Below the pieces are notes generated by a model that saw nothing but the letters and a program-made list of their open reading frames with translations, did no database searches and was not told the origin of the DNA. The translations under genes were made by a program, and so were the position numbers. A stretch of 64,000 bases of DNA, taken from positions 496,001 through 560,000 of the forward strand of contig NZ_VMHN01000001.1 in the NCBI RefSeq assembly GCF_008795955.1, in the 5' to 3' direction. This DNA is from Marinobacter denitrificans. GTDB lineage: Bacteria > Pseudomonadota > Gammaproteobacteria > Pseudomonadales > Oleiphilaceae. This document shows, one piece after another, positions 16,892 to 26,756 of this stretch. Position 1 is the stretch's first letter. Each line of letters opens with the position of its first letter.

Positions 16892-18712
16892 TCAGACTAC
16901 CGCACGTGCCCGCAGAGCGGGAATTTGTTCAGGTGGAAGCGGACGGGAGAAAAGATACCCCTGGCCGTAGGTGCAATGCTGTCTGTGCAGGAAGGCCAGT
17001 TGCTCACTTTTTTCAATACCTTCCGCGATCTGGTCCAGGCCCAGGGCTTTGGCCATTTCGATGATGGTGCGCGTAATCGTTGCTCCGTCATCACACGCCG
17101 GCAGACCCTCAATAAAGGAGCGGTCGATTTTAAGGCTGCTCACCGGCACGCGGCGAAGATACGCAAGCGAGGAGTAGCCAGTGCCGAAATCGTCGATGTT
17201 AATTTCGATATCCCGCGCCTTCAGACGAATCAGGTTACGTTCCACGGCCTCACTGTCCCGCACCAGGGAATGCTCGGTGATTTCAATGCGCAGCAGCTTT
17301 TCGGGAACGTGCGCGGCGGTCAGTCGCTTGAGCAGGTCCTCAGTAAAAGCCGGCTGTAACAGTTCAGCCGGAGATACATTCACTGCAACGGGAATATCCC
17401 AGTCGGGCTCCAGGCACCAGGCCTGCAACTGCCGGCATACTTCCTCGCGCACCCATCGACCGATTGGCACAATCAGACCACTTTGCTCGGCCAGTGGAAT
17501 AAACCGTTCCGGAGACACCTGGCCAAGTTCCGGGCACCGCCAGCGCAGCAGTGCTTCAACACCAGCCATTTTCCCTGTGGTTAAAGAAAAAATCGGCTGG
17601 TAGAGCAGATAGAACTCGTCTCTCGCCAGAGCGCCTTTCAGACATGACTCGATTTTCAGAATTTCGGAGAACGCATCCGAGTGGGAAAGTTCAAAATAAT
17701 GCACGGGCTCGGCCGCGCTCTCAGGGCTGACCCGAATTGCCGCCGAGGCCTGGGCAATCAGGGCTTCTGGAGTGTCTCCCTGGTCGGGAAACAGGCTGCC
17801 ACCGATGCGAACCCTCAGATAATGCTCCTGGCCCAGACACCGATAAGGGCGCTCAAGCGCCGCATGAATCCGGTGGGTAAATTCTCTACGCTGACTTTCA
17901 CTGTGTACCGGAAAGACCATAACCAACTCATCACCCTGCAAGCGTGCGACTGAACCACCCGTGGGGCAATTATCCCGCAACCGGTCAGCCAGCTGCAGTA
18001 GAAGTTCATTTCCGCCCTGGGTGCCAAGGCTCTGGTTAATCACCCGCAGGCCGGTCACGTTGAATAGCAGAACAGCTACCTGCAGGGACTCCATCGTGGC
18101 CAGCTCAAGAAGTTGGCACAGGCGGTCCATCAGCAAATAGCGATTTGGCAGTTGGGTAAGAGGGTCGTAATAGGCCGAGCGCTCTATCGAGCCTTTTAAA
18201 GTGAGTAAGTCCGCCGTATGGGCAATTTCATTTTCGATCAGGTCGGCGAACTGGCGCAAACGGATACGATGGTCCTCATCAAAGTACCTGGGCTGGTGAT
18301 CCAGCACGCAGAGCGTCCCCAGAGCCTGCCCCCGCGGGCCACGCACCACAGCACCCGCGTAAAAGCGAATGAAAGGGTCGCCTGTTACCAGCGGATTACC
18401 CGCAAAGCGGGGGTCATCCAGGGCATTGGGAACCACGAGCAATGAATCCTGGTTGATCGTGTGTCCACAAAAGGAAATATCGCGCGGGCACTCGGCCATG
18501 TTCCAGCCCAGCCTGGATTTGAACCACTGCCGATCGCGGTCCAGCAATGAGATCAATACGATGGGAAACCCGAATACACTTGCCACCAGGCTGGTATAAC
18601 GATCAAAACGCAGCTCCGAGGCCGTGTCCAGAAGCCGAAGGCCATACAGCTCCTCCAGGCGTTCTTCTTCACCCTCGGTAATATCTGGCGGAACATACGT
18701 ATTCTGGTTCAT
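16892..18712 (-). CDS. GAF-GGDEF(degenerate)-EAL c-di-GMP phosphodiesterase
   Basis: A 606-residue cytoplasmic protein. GAF domain at residues ~25-165 (P-R-D-I-S-F-C-G-H-T-I, L-G-T-L-C-V-L-D). GGDEF domain at ~178-340 whose signature reads L-Q-G-D-E-L (259-263), so cyclase activity is probably lost. EAL domain at ~352-600 with E386-A-L, N-V-S, E-I-T-E, D-D-F-G-T-G-Y-S, K-I-D-R, A-E-G-I-E and Q-G-Y all present, predicting active c-di-GMP hydrolysis. It heads the operon with GNAT and HDAC-like genes and is divergent from RNase Z. Confidence 0.92.
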   Translation of the reverse strand: MNQNTYVPPDITEGEEERLEELYGLRLLDTASELRFDRYTSLVASVFGFPIVLISLLDRDRQWFKSRLGWNMAECPRDISFCGHTINQDSLLVVPNALDDPRFAGNPLVTGDPFIRFYAGAVVRGPRGQALGTLCVLDHQPRYFDEDHRIRLRQFADLIENEIAHTADLLTLKGSIERSAYYDPLTQLPNRYLLMDRLCQLLELATMESLQVAVLLFNVTGLRVINQSLGTQGGNELLLQLADRLRDNCPTGGSVARLQGDELVMVFPVHSESQRREFTHRIHAALERPYRCLGQEHYLRVRIGGSLFPDQGDTPEALIAQASAAIRVSPESAAEPVHYFELSHSDAFSEILKIESCLKGALARDEFYLLYQPIFSLTTGKMAGVEALLRWRCPELGQVSPERFIPLAEQSGLIVPIGRWVREEVCRQLQAWCLEPDWDIPVAVNVSPAELLQPAFTEDLLKRLTAAHVPEKLLRIEITEHSLVRDSEAVERNLIRLKARDIEINIDDFGTGYSSLAYLRRVPVSSLKIDRSFIEGLPACDDGATITRTIIEMAKALGLDQIAEGIEKSEQLAFLHRQHCTYGQGYLFSRPLPPEQIPALRARAVV

Positions 18713-18830
18713 GGCTATCCAAAGCCTCCGGAAGAATCCTTCTCCCCAGTGTAGAATATAAGTCCGCCGTTAGCATGAAAGGCACAACGGCCTCGTAGCC
18801 TGACACATCTGATTGCAAAGATGAGGAACC

Positions 18831-19799
18831 ATGGAATTCACCTTCCTGGGCACATCCGCCGGAACACCGACACGATTACGCAACGTGAGTGGGCTTGCCC
18901 TGTGCCACTCCGGCCCCAAACCCTGGTATCTGGTGGACTGTGGTGAGGGCACCCAACACCAGTTGCTGCGCAGTCGCTACTCGGTCGTGCAGTTGCGGGC
19001 CATATTCATCACCCATATCCATGGCGACCACACCTTCGGCCTTCCAGGGCTTCTCACCAGTGCCTCCATGCTCGGACGCACTGCACCGCTTGATGTCATC
19101 GCCCCGCTCCAGGTGCAACGCTTTATCAATGCGGTGATCGACAACAGTGACTCCACTCTCAGCTATCCCCTGAACTTCATCGATTCCGAAGCACCGGACT
19201 TCCACTGGCAGGATGAACACTTCGAGGTCACCAACGTGACCCTCTCCCATCGCGTTGCCTGCCGCGCCTACGTGTTCACCGAAAGGAATCTGGAGCGACA
19301 ACTGCTACAGGAAAAACTCAGGGAGGATGGCATAGAGCCCGGACCGGGCTGGGGCGAGTTGCAGAAAGGATATGACGTAACGCTTGAAGATGGCCGCCTG
19401 CTCAGAAGTGACGACTACACACACATTCCCCGCGTGGCCCGCCGTGTGATCGTGGCTGGCGACAACGACAACCCGGAGCTGCTGGCCGAGGCCTGCCACG
19501 GCACCCAGGTACTGATTCACGAAGCCACCTACACCCAGGAGGTGGCAGACCGGGTCGGCCCATGGCCACAACACAGCTCGGCCGAACAGGTAGCCCGGTT
19601 TGCCCAGCAGACCCAACTGCCCAACCTGGTGCTGACGCACTTCAGCTCCCGCTACCAGTCCGGCCCCGGCGGCGCACCCCATATCAACCAATTGGCAGCC
19701 GAAGCCTTGCAGCATTATCGCGGCCAGCTGTTTCTGGCGCGGGATTTTGATACCTACCGACTGGAAAAGGACCTGTCACTGAGCCCCAGAAGTACATGA
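18831..19799 (+). CDS. rnz: Ribonuclease Z
   Basis: A 322-residue metallo-beta-lactamase-fold endonuclease that trims tRNA 3' ends. The zinc motif H62-I-H64-G-D66-H67 stands in F-I-T-H-I-H-G-D-H, preceded by F-L-G-T-S-A-G-T-P-T-R and V-D-C-G-E-G-T-Q, both typical of RNase Z. Later ligands are in S-H-R-V-A-C-R-A-Y and L-T-H-F-S-S-R-Y. Length matches bacterial RNase Z. GAGGAACC directly precedes the ATG. The gene stands alone between c-di-GMP genes. Confidence 0.93.
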   Translation: MEFTFLGTSAGTPTRLRNVSGLALCHSGPKPWYLVDCGEGTQHQLLRSRYSVVQLRAIFITHIHGDHTFGLPGLLTSASMLGRTAPLDVIAPLQVQRFINAVIDNSDSTLSYPLNFIDSEAPDFHWQDEHFEVTNVTLSHRVACRAYVFTERNLERQLLQEKLREDGIEPGPGWGELQKGYDVTLEDGRLLRSDDYTHIPRVARRVIVAGDNDNPELLAEACHGTQVLIHEATYTQEVADRVGPWPQHSSAEQVARFAQQTQLPNLVLTHFSSRYQSGPGGAPHINQLAAEALQHYRGQLFLARDFDTYRLEKDLSLSPRST

Positions 19800-19890
19800 G
19801 CTCATTGTAAAAATGGCGGCTTGCAGGAGTTTGGTCCAGACTATGGTGAGGAAGTGAGTATCAATTTCGACAGGGCGTCGGGAGCCAGCG

Positions 19891-21219
19891 ATGATAAGGA
19901 TGCATGGAGAGTATCGCCGGCATTTGCGATCGGGGATCAGACTCCCGGTCGTACTGAAGTATGCCAATCACACCATTGAAACCAATACGCTGGACGTATC
20001 GGCTAGCGGGCTACGTCTGAAAAGGCCCGAAGGCGTGTATATCCGCCCCGGCGAGGTCACAGACGTCGATTTCCCCGATAAAGCCGATATGAGCGTCGCC
20101 GCGACCGTGGCGTATACTGGCAAGTCCCACATCGGGCTGGAGTTTTACCGCAGACGCTTTTCTGAATACGAACTGAGGGAACTCTACGACGTTGCGCCAT
20201 CCTGGCAGCGCCTCAAAGCCAGAAGCAAGCGTGCACTCTGGAAGAACGCTCGCCGCTTTGCGATTTTATCGGCCAATACCTACCTGCGAGCGCCCATTCA
20301 TGCCCTGGCGCGGCCGCATTTTCTGTTTGCGGTGTACGGTAACAGGGAACAGGCCGCCTCCTACTTCACGCCCCGCATGGCGCAGCGTATGCCGCCCAAT
20401 CTGGTGATTGGCTACATTCGCAATCAGGACATGCGTGGCCTGCTGGTGGCGTCGCAATTCATGGAGGATGAGTTAGAGGAAGACTCCGAAAAAGTTCGCC
20501 TTTACCTGGATAAACTGCAACGGGATTATCCCGATGTAAAACGCATCGCCCTCGTCGGACGGCTGCCGAACTTCGTCATGAAAGCGGGCATCGAGATTAC
20601 CGAACCGCTGGTGGAAGGAAGCCTGGGCACACGATATATGATCTGGGACGTGGCGCGAAAGATGCGTGAGCGGCCCCAATACTGCCAGCAGACGAGCATA
20701 GTCGTGTTGGGAGGTGCCGGGCGCATCGGTAATGCGGTGTGTAAGGATCTCACCAGTTTGTATGACAAGGTGATCGGCTTTGATCCACGCTATGAAGAGG
20801 ACAGGGAAATAGCCACAGACGGAGGTACGATCCTGCAGACCTCCTCCCCGGCCCATCTACAGGACGAAAAGCTTTACATTGGTTTAACCCATCATGGCGA
20901 TGCCGTACTGGATCTCCAGCAGTATATAGCCCCGGGAGCCATGATCGCAGATGACACCCATCCCTGCATCAGCCTGACGGCGCGGGAGCAGCTGCAGGCC
21001 AGGCAGATCGCGGTGGAAAAAGTGGTGCTTTCGCACGAAGAATTCCTGATGTGGCCACGCATGCCGGCCTGGAGCAACCGGGATATTCCAGGATGCCTGG
21101 TCGAAGCCCTGGTCCTGCTCCGCCAGCCCGGCGTCGGCGAAGGCGAGTTTTCCGCCTTTTGCCAGGAAGCCGAGTTTCTTGGCTTCACCGGCCGCCTGAT
21201 CAGCCCCCTTGACGAGTAG
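19891..21219 (+). CDS. PilZ domain fused to a Rossmann-like domain
   Basis: A 442-residue cytoplasmic protein. Residues ~5-105 form a PilZ domain with the c-di-GMP motif Y-R-R-H-L-R...(D)-V-S-A-S-G-L. The rest has no family I can name, but residues ~267-300 read I-V-V-L-G-G-A-G-R-I-G-N-A-V...V-I-G-F-D-P, a nucleotide-binding Rossmann motif followed by an acidic strand end. C-di-GMP binding may therefore gate an NAD(P)-linked or protein-interaction module. GGGAG lies 6 nt before the ATG. The DISM-EAL gene begins 19 nt after its stop, so both are probably one operon. Confidence 0.8.
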   Translation: MIRMHGEYRRHLRSGIRLPVVLKYANHTIETNTLDVSASGLRLKRPEGVYIRPGEVTDVDFPDKADMSVAATVAYTGKSHIGLEFYRRRFSEYELRELYDVAPSWQRLKARSKRALWKNARRFAILSANTYLRAPIHALARPHFLFAVYGNREQAASYFTPRMAQRMPPNLVIGYIRNQDMRGLLVASQFMEDELEEDSEKVRLYLDKLQRDYPDVKRIALVGRLPNFVMKAGIEITEPLVEGSLGTRYMIWDVARKMRERPQYCQQTSIVVLGGAGRIGNAVCKDLTSLYDKVIGFDPRYEEDREIATDGGTILQTSSPAHLQDEKLYIGLTHHGDAVLDLQQYIAPGAMIADDTHPCISLTAREQLQARQIAVEKVVLSHEEFLMWPRMPAWSNRDIPGCLVEALVLLRQPGVGEGEFSAFCQEAEFLGFTGRLISPLDE

Positions 21220-21237
21220 GATGGACAGGGATGGACC

Positions 21238-23793
21238 ATGATGAAACGCGACCAATGGGCGGCAGGATTAGCAGCACTGTCTCTCCTGTTCGCTCTTACT
21301 GCCAATGGCCAGGAACTGACGGTTGCAGAAGACTCAGGCCATTACCACCTGAACCATCAAATCGAGTACTTGCTGGAGGGCGAACTTACTCTTGGCCAGG
21401 TACTTCAGCATGACCAGTGGCAGCAAAAGCACGATGCCAGCATCCTCAACCTGGGATTCACCGAACAATCCGTCTGGCTCAGGACAGCTCTGAACATTGC
21501 CGAACCCCTCACCCAACAATGGTACCTGGTGATTCCCTATCCTCTTCTGGAGGAGGTCGATCTCTATATAATACGTGATAACCAACCCCCGGCCATCTAC
21601 CACACCAGTCGGCAGGAAACCGAAACCCGAAGAGCACAGACCCACAGCTACCAGGTAGCGCTGCCATTACCGCGTGACCTGAGCGGCCAGGTGGACTTAT
21701 ACCTTAAGGCTCGCTCAGCAACTGCGCTGCAAGTGCCGGTCGAACTCTGGCGCGAAGACAGCCTGCTGCTTCGGTTTTCATTGCGGAGCCTCTACTGGGG
21801 AGCCTACTTCGGCATTCTGGGCGCCCTGGTGATCTACAACCTGTTCCTGTTTCTCTCCCTCAGGGATCTGGCCTACGGCTATTACGTGCTGTATATCGGC
21901 TCCATCACTGTGCTGATGCTTTGCATCTCCGGAGCCGGAAGTGCGTGGATATGGGCCGGCCAGCCGTTGGTGCCCCGCTACGCCCTGCCCGTCAGCACCG
22001 CCTTTGCGTCTCTCTTTGCCTTGCTGTTCGCACGCAGCTTTCTGAAATGGCAGGATATTTCTCTGCGCTGGGACCGGGGAATGAGAATCTCGGCAGGCCT
22101 CGCCGGGGTGCTGATTCTCTACACCTGGGTCGATCCCATAAACGGTTCGCTGTTCGCCGGCCTGCTAGGCGCCCTGGTCATCGTGTTGCTCATTGCCGTG
22201 GGGCTGGCAGGCCTGAGGGCCGGCGTTGTCATCGCGCGCTATTTTGTGCTGGCCTGGACTACCTTTGCCCTGGGCGCCGCCCTGTATTTACTGAGCGTGT
22301 TTGATCTTCTACCGGTAAACCTCATCACCAACCATGCCATGCAGGTCGGCTCCGCGGCCGAGGTGCTGCTGCTCTCATTTGCCCTGGCACATCGCATCAA
22401 GGACGAACGGTCACGCAAGCTGGCGGCATTACGGAAACAGCAGATGGCCGAGCGACAGGTCCGGGATCTGGAAATGCAGTCCCTTGAACAGGCCATGCAC
22501 GATTCAACCACCAGAATGCCCAATGCCTCGATGCTCAACCAGCAGTTGCAAACAATGATGGGGCAAAACAAGCGGGTCGCACTCACCCTGGTCCACTACC
22601 CCCAGATCAAGGACATTGCATCCAGCATGGGCCACAGGCTGGCAGAGGAAATGTTCTGTCAGTTGATGAACAAGCTCAACCATACGCTGGCGGGGCTGGC
22701 CGGTGTGGTCTGTCTGGAAAGCCGGCAGCACGCCTACATTGCCATTCCCGAATTCGGCTCAGCATCGTTCCTGATTGACCTCGATCTGCTGGAGGGATCA
22801 CTGGAGCCCTTTATCGAACAGATGGTGGGGAACCATGAAATCTCTGTCCATGCCGTCAGGCTGCCTGTGTTCATGAATCTGTACTGTGGCGTGGCGATTG
22901 CCCCGGAGCATGGCGACAGCACGGAAATCCTGTATCAACACGCCTCGGCAGCAAGGGACCGCAGCGAATCAAGCAAGGTTCCCGTGCAGGTCTACAACGA
23001 TGAGATCTCCAACTTCGCGCGTCGCAGGCTGGATCTGGTAACAGCTCTGCCGCCGGCCATCGAGGCTGGGGAACTGGAGCTTTACCTGCAACCACAGATG
23101 AACAGCACCGGCCAGCAGTTGGTGGGCGCTGAGATACTGCTACGTTGGCACAGCCCACGTTTCGGGCCAGTGCCTGCAGGGGAAGTGATCGAGATCGCTG
23201 AAAATGCCGGCTTGATGGACCTGCTATCGCGTTACATCGTCACTCAGGCATGGCAGATCATGCAGACGCTACAGGAACGACAACTGCCCATCACCTGCAG
23301 TATCAATCTGTCGGTCCAGAATCTCACTAACAGCCATTTTGTGTCCTTTGCACTGGCGGGGATCAGGGAACACGGCCTGCCAATGAACCGCGTGATCTTC
23401 GAAGTGACGGAGACGTCCATGATGCACAATATGGAGGCCGTGATCGGGTCCCTCCTCCGGATTGCTAACAGCGGCTGCAAAATTGCCCTGGATGATTTCG
23501 GTACGGGGTATTCATCCCTGGCCTACCTGAGCCGGCTGCCCATCCATGAACTGAAGATTGACGGTTGCTTTATAAGCCAGATGGCTTCCAACCAGAATGA
23601 CCTGGGAATTGTCCAGAACACCCTGAAGCTCGTACGTGCCCTCAACCTGGAGGCCGTAGCCGAAGGGGTGGAGGATAACAACACCAGAGACCTTCTCAGC
23701 AGTCTGGGCTGCAATCGGCAGCAGGGCTACCTCTTTGCCAAACCCATGCCGTTAGAGAAATTCTGCGACTGGGCATTGGTCCACCAACACTGA
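21238..23793 (+). CDS. 7TMR-DISM sensor with lost GGDEF and EAL domain
   Basis: An 851-residue membrane sensor. Signal peptide (cut after A-N-G), periplasmic 7TMR-DISMED2-type domain (~25-180), seven-helix 7TM-DISM block (~182-390), a short coiled linker, a GGDEF-like fold (~420-580) with no GGDEF signature at all (E-S-R-Q-H-A in its place), and an EAL domain (~595-850). The EAL signature is E632-I-L, the catalytic Glu being kept; E-V-T-E, D-D-F-G-T-G-Y-S-S-L, K-I-D-G and A-E-G-V-E are present, so hydrolysis is plausible. It follows the PilZ gene closely. Confidence 0.9.
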   Translation: MMKRDQWAAGLAALSLLFALTANGQELTVAEDSGHYHLNHQIEYLLEGELTLGQVLQHDQWQQKHDASILNLGFTEQSVWLRTALNIAEPLTQQWYLVIPYPLLEEVDLYIIRDNQPPAIYHTSRQETETRRAQTHSYQVALPLPRDLSGQVDLYLKARSATALQVPVELWREDSLLLRFSLRSLYWGAYFGILGALVIYNLFLFLSLRDLAYGYYVLYIGSITVLMLCISGAGSAWIWAGQPLVPRYALPVSTAFASLFALLFARSFLKWQDISLRWDRGMRISAGLAGVLILYTWVDPINGSLFAGLLGALVIVLLIAVGLAGLRAGVVIARYFVLAWTTFALGAALYLLSVFDLLPVNLITNHAMQVGSAAEVLLLSFALAHRIKDERSRKLAALRKQQMAERQVRDLEMQSLEQAMHDSTTRMPNASMLNQQLQTMMGQNKRVALTLVHYPQIKDIASSMGHRLAEEMFCQLMNKLNHTLAGLAGVVCLESRQHAYIAIPEFGSASFLIDLDLLEGSLEPFIEQMVGNHEISVHAVRLPVFMNLYCGVAIAPEHGDSTEILYQHASAARDRSESSKVPVQVYNDEISNFARRRLDLVTALPPAIEAGELELYLQPQMNSTGQQLVGAEILLRWHSPRFGPVPAGEVIEIAENAGLMDLLSRYIVTQAWQIMQTLQERQLPITCSINLSVQNLTNSHFVSFALAGIREHGLPMNRVIFEVTETSMMHNMEAVIGSLLRIANSGCKIALDDFGTGYSSLAYLSRLPIHELKIDGCFISQMASNQNDLGIVQNTLKLVRALNLEAVAEGVEDNNTRDLLSSLGCNRQQGYLFAKPMPLEKFCDWALVHQH

Positions 23794-23819
23794 GCCCGGC
23801 AACCGGTTGGCTGCCGGGC
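23794..23819. terminator. Hairpin between convergent genes
   Basis: GCCCGGCA (23794-23801) pairs with TGCCGGGC (23812-23819) across a 10-nt loop, directly after the DISM-EAL stop and before the convergent SEC-C gene stop at 23827. There is no T-run on either side. Confidence 0.5.
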
Positions 23820-23826
23820 ACCACTC

Positions 23827-24171
23827 TCAGCCACAACACTTCTTGAATTTAAGGCCACTGCCACAGCTGCAAGGGTCATTGCGAGAAGGCCCCTTCGCTG
23901 TTGTAACCGTTGCGCCTTTGTTCAGAATTGCGGTCAGTTCGGTGATGGACTCAACAGCGCCGTCGCTGGTATCCACCGTAATGTTCGCATGCAACCCGGC
24001 CTCGGCCACCTGGGTCTGGATCTCCTGCTTGCGTGCCTCACTGGTCACCACCAGCGTTAACGGGAACTTCCTGCTGCCACTCTTTTGACTGGCATTGGTC
24101 TGGAAACCGCCGTAAGCGGTGTGATGCTGGCGCGCGTCCTGGCGGCCTTTGAAGAAAAATTTGTCTGACAT
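23827..24171 (-). CDS. SEC-C metal-binding motif protein (PBPRA1643-like)
   Basis: A 114-residue protein whose last 22 residues are a SEC-C zinc motif, R-N-D-P-C-S-C-G-S-G-L-K-F-K-K-C-C, as found at the end of SecA. The start M-S-D-K-F-F-F-K-G-R-Q-D-A-R matches the small PBPRA1643-type family. The middle (K-F-P-L-T-L-V-V-T-S-E-A-R) resembles a short alpha/beta module. It binds zinc by family; its role is not known. It is divergent from the Lon-related gene. Confidence 0.85.
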   Translation of the reverse strand: MSDKFFFKGRQDARQHHTAYGGFQTNASQKSGSRKFPLTLVVTSEARKQEIQTQVAEAGLHANITVDTSDGAVESITELTAILNKGATVTTAKGPSRNDPCSCGSGLKFKKCCG

Positions 24172-24353
24172 GCTGAAATCTCGGTGAATAAAGGAGTGCC
24201 CGGGCGCTCAAAGAAAGGCTGCTGCCGCTGGCCGGGACGTTTTAGCACGCTTACGGCAGGGGGGATATAGGCAAAGGTACGTTTTCGTAGTCTATCCTTG
24301 AGTGAAGTTCCTGCGCACCTGCAGGTTTCCACGTACTCACCAGGAGGACGTTA

Positions 24354-26756
24354 ATGACGTTACCCACGCCCCTGACTCCAGAGCAGGTTTATCGCCGTTG
24401 CCCCTTCGACCAGTTGGACTTCGACACCACCGAATCGCTTGAAGATCTTGAGCTGCCTTGTAGCCAGGAGCGTGTACTGCGGGCCCTGGAGTTCGGCGCC
24501 AGCATGCACGCGGATGGGTTTAACCTTTTTGTGCTCGGGCCCTCCGGCGCTGGCAAGCAAGAACTCGTGGAGCGCTATCTCGCCAAACATGCCGCACGGC
24601 AACCCGTGCCCTCAGACTGGTGCCACGTTCACAACTTTGAATTCCCGGACCGGCCCGGGGCCATCCGACTGGCCGCCGGCGAAGGGCGGCAATTCAAGAA
24701 AGACATGAATGATCTCGCTGGCGAGCTGCGTACAGCAATTCCGGCAACCTTCGAAAGTGAGGAATACCAGGCACGCCTGCAAGAGCTGCAGGAGGAGATG
24801 ACCAAGCGCCAGCATCAGGGTTTGTATGATATCCAGGAAGAGGCCAACGCCAATAACATCGCGATGATAACGACACCCGCTGGCTTCACCTTTGCGCCGA
24901 TGCGCAATGGCGAGGTTATTGACCCGGAGGAATACAAAAAATTCTCTGATGAAGAAAAAGAACTCATTGAATCCAAGGTGGAGGAACTCCAGCAGAAACT
25001 GCAGCAGAACATTCAACAGATTCCCCGCTTACGCAAGGAAGTCCGGGAACGGGTTCATGCGCTCAATGAAGAGATGGTTCAGCTCACTCTCGGCGGCCCG
25101 ATTGGAGAGCTTCGCGAGAAGTGGCGCCATGTGCCTGCGGTTGTCGATTATCTGGATGCCATACGTGAGGACATGGTGGAACACGCAGAAGCCTTCCAGG
25201 ACACCGAGAACGGGCCACCGAGCGGTCTGCTGGGGCGGTACAAAGTGAACTTACTGGTGGACAACGCGGAAACGACGGGCGCGCCAGTGATCTATGAAGA
25301 CCTGCCGAATCATCAGCACCTGGCCGGCCAGATTGAGCACCGGGCGCGGCAGGGCACCCTGTACACCGATTTCACCCTCATAAAAGGAGGGGCTGTCCAC
25401 CGGGCTAACGGTGGTTATCTCCTCCTCGATGCCCGCCGGATACTCACCCAGCCGATGGCATGGGAGAGTCTGAAGCGCATCCTGTTTTCCGGCGAGATCC
25501 GGATTGAATCCCTGGAGCGCCTGTACGGATTGGCCAGCACCATCAGCCTGCAGCCAGAACCCATTCCGGTCTCGGTAAAAGTGGTGTTGCTGGGCGACCG
25601 CATGCTGTATTACCTGCTCTCCCATTACGATCCTGATTTCCTGGATCTGTTCAAAGTCGAGGCAGACTTTGAGGACGATCTTGATCGGGACGACGACAGC
25701 TATGAACTCTATGCGCGCATGATTGCCACCATGGCCCGGCAGCTGAAATGCCGGCCGCTTGACCGGAATGCGGTAGCAAGGCTGATTGAACAGGCAAGCC
25801 GGCTGGCGGCAGATCAACGCAAGCTGACGGCGCACGACCGGGTACTGCGGGATATCGTCAGTGAGGCGGACCACTGGGCGAAGCAGGCGGATAGAACCAC
25901 CATTGGAATGGACCATGTTCAACAGGCGATCGATGAGCGGGAATTCCGCGCCAGTCGGATTCGCGAACGGAGCCGTGAGCAGATTACCCGCGGTATCGTG
26001 ATGGTGGCTACCGAAGGGGAAACGGTAGGCCAGGTAAACGGGCTATCGGTGCTCAAACTGGGCGCGTCCATGTTTGGTCAGCCAACCCGGATCACGGCCA
26101 CCGCGCGGCCGGGAAAGGCACAGGTTGTGGATATCGAGCGGGAAGCCAAGCTGGGTGGCCCGATTCACAGCAAGGCAGTGATGATTCTTTCCCGCTTCCT
26201 GGCGAGCCGGTATGCGGGGGATGGCGAGCTTTCCCTGTCGGCTAGCCTGGCTTTCGAGCAGTCTTATGGTGGCGTGGAAGGCGATTCCGCATCGGTGGCA
26301 GAAACCTGTGTGCTGCTGTCGGCCATCAGCCGTTTGCCGTTGCGCCAGGGTTTCGCCGTCACCGGGTCCATGAACCAGCATGGCGAAGTCCAGGCCGTGG
26401 GCGGCGTTAACGAAAAAATCGAAGGCTTTTTTGATGTCTGTCGTGAGGCCGGGAAGGTACACGGCCAGGGCGTTATTCTACCGGCCAGCAATGTCGAGCA
26501 CCTGATGCTTAACTCTGATGTTCGTCAGGCCATTGCTGATGGCGATTTCAGTGTTTACCCGGTTTCACATATTAATCAGGCGATTGAACTTTTGACCGGT
26601 ATGGAAGCCGGCGAGCCAGACGAGAACGGCGAGTTCCCGGCGGCTTCCTTCAACCGGGCCGTCGCCGATCGTCTGGCCCGGTTTGCCGAAGTCAGCGAAA
26701 AACAGGAGAACGGCGAAGGAAACAGGGACAACAATGGAGGCGGTAACCGTGACTGA
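24354..26756 (+). CDS. Lon-related ATP-dependent protease (AAA + S16 domains)
   Basis: An 800-residue protease lacking the classical Lon N-domain. Walker A is G-P-S-G-A-G-K-Q (62-69). A long charged coiled region (~125-260) is inserted into the ATPase. The S16 protease domain has the Ser-Lys dyad S645 (E-G-D-S-A-S) and K688 (G-G-V-N-E-K-I-E-G), 43 residues apart as in Lon. The C-terminal tail is Gly/Asn/Arg-rich and probably disordered. The universal stress gene overlaps its last codons by 8 nt, so the two are translationally coupled. Confidence 0.92.
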   Translation: MTLPTPLTPEQVYRRCPFDQLDFDTTESLEDLELPCSQERVLRALEFGASMHADGFNLFVLGPSGAGKQELVERYLAKHAARQPVPSDWCHVHNFEFPDRPGAIRLAAGEGRQFKKDMNDLAGELRTAIPATFESEEYQARLQELQEEMTKRQHQGLYDIQEEANANNIAMITTPAGFTFAPMRNGEVIDPEEYKKFSDEEKELIESKVEELQQKLQQNIQQIPRLRKEVRERVHALNEEMVQLTLGGPIGELREKWRHVPAVVDYLDAIREDMVEHAEAFQDTENGPPSGLLGRYKVNLLVDNAETTGAPVIYEDLPNHQHLAGQIEHRARQGTLYTDFTLIKGGAVHRANGGYLLLDARRILTQPMAWESLKRILFSGEIRIESLERLYGLASTISLQPEPIPVSVKVVLLGDRMLYYLLSHYDPDFLDLFKVEADFEDDLDRDDDSYELYARMIATMARQLKCRPLDRNAVARLIEQASRLAADQRKLTAHDRVLRDIVSEADHWAKQADRTTIGMDHVQQAIDEREFRASRIRERSREQITRGIVMVATEGETVGQVNGLSVLKLGASMFGQPTRITATARPGKAQVVDIEREAKLGGPIHSKAVMILSRFLASRYAGDGELSLSASLAFEQSYGGVEGDSASVAETCVLLSAISRLPLRQGFAVTGSMNQHGEVQAVGGVNEKIEGFFDVCREAGKVHGQGVILPASNVEHLMLNSDVRQAIADGDFSVYPVSHINQAIELLTGMEAGEPDENGEFPAASFNRAVADRLARFAEVSEKQENGEGNRDNNGGGNRD

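Noticed and set aside
19791..19808. ATGAGCTCAT palindrome after RNase Z
   Set aside because: It is short, overlaps the stop codon and has no T-run; no support for a terminator or operator.
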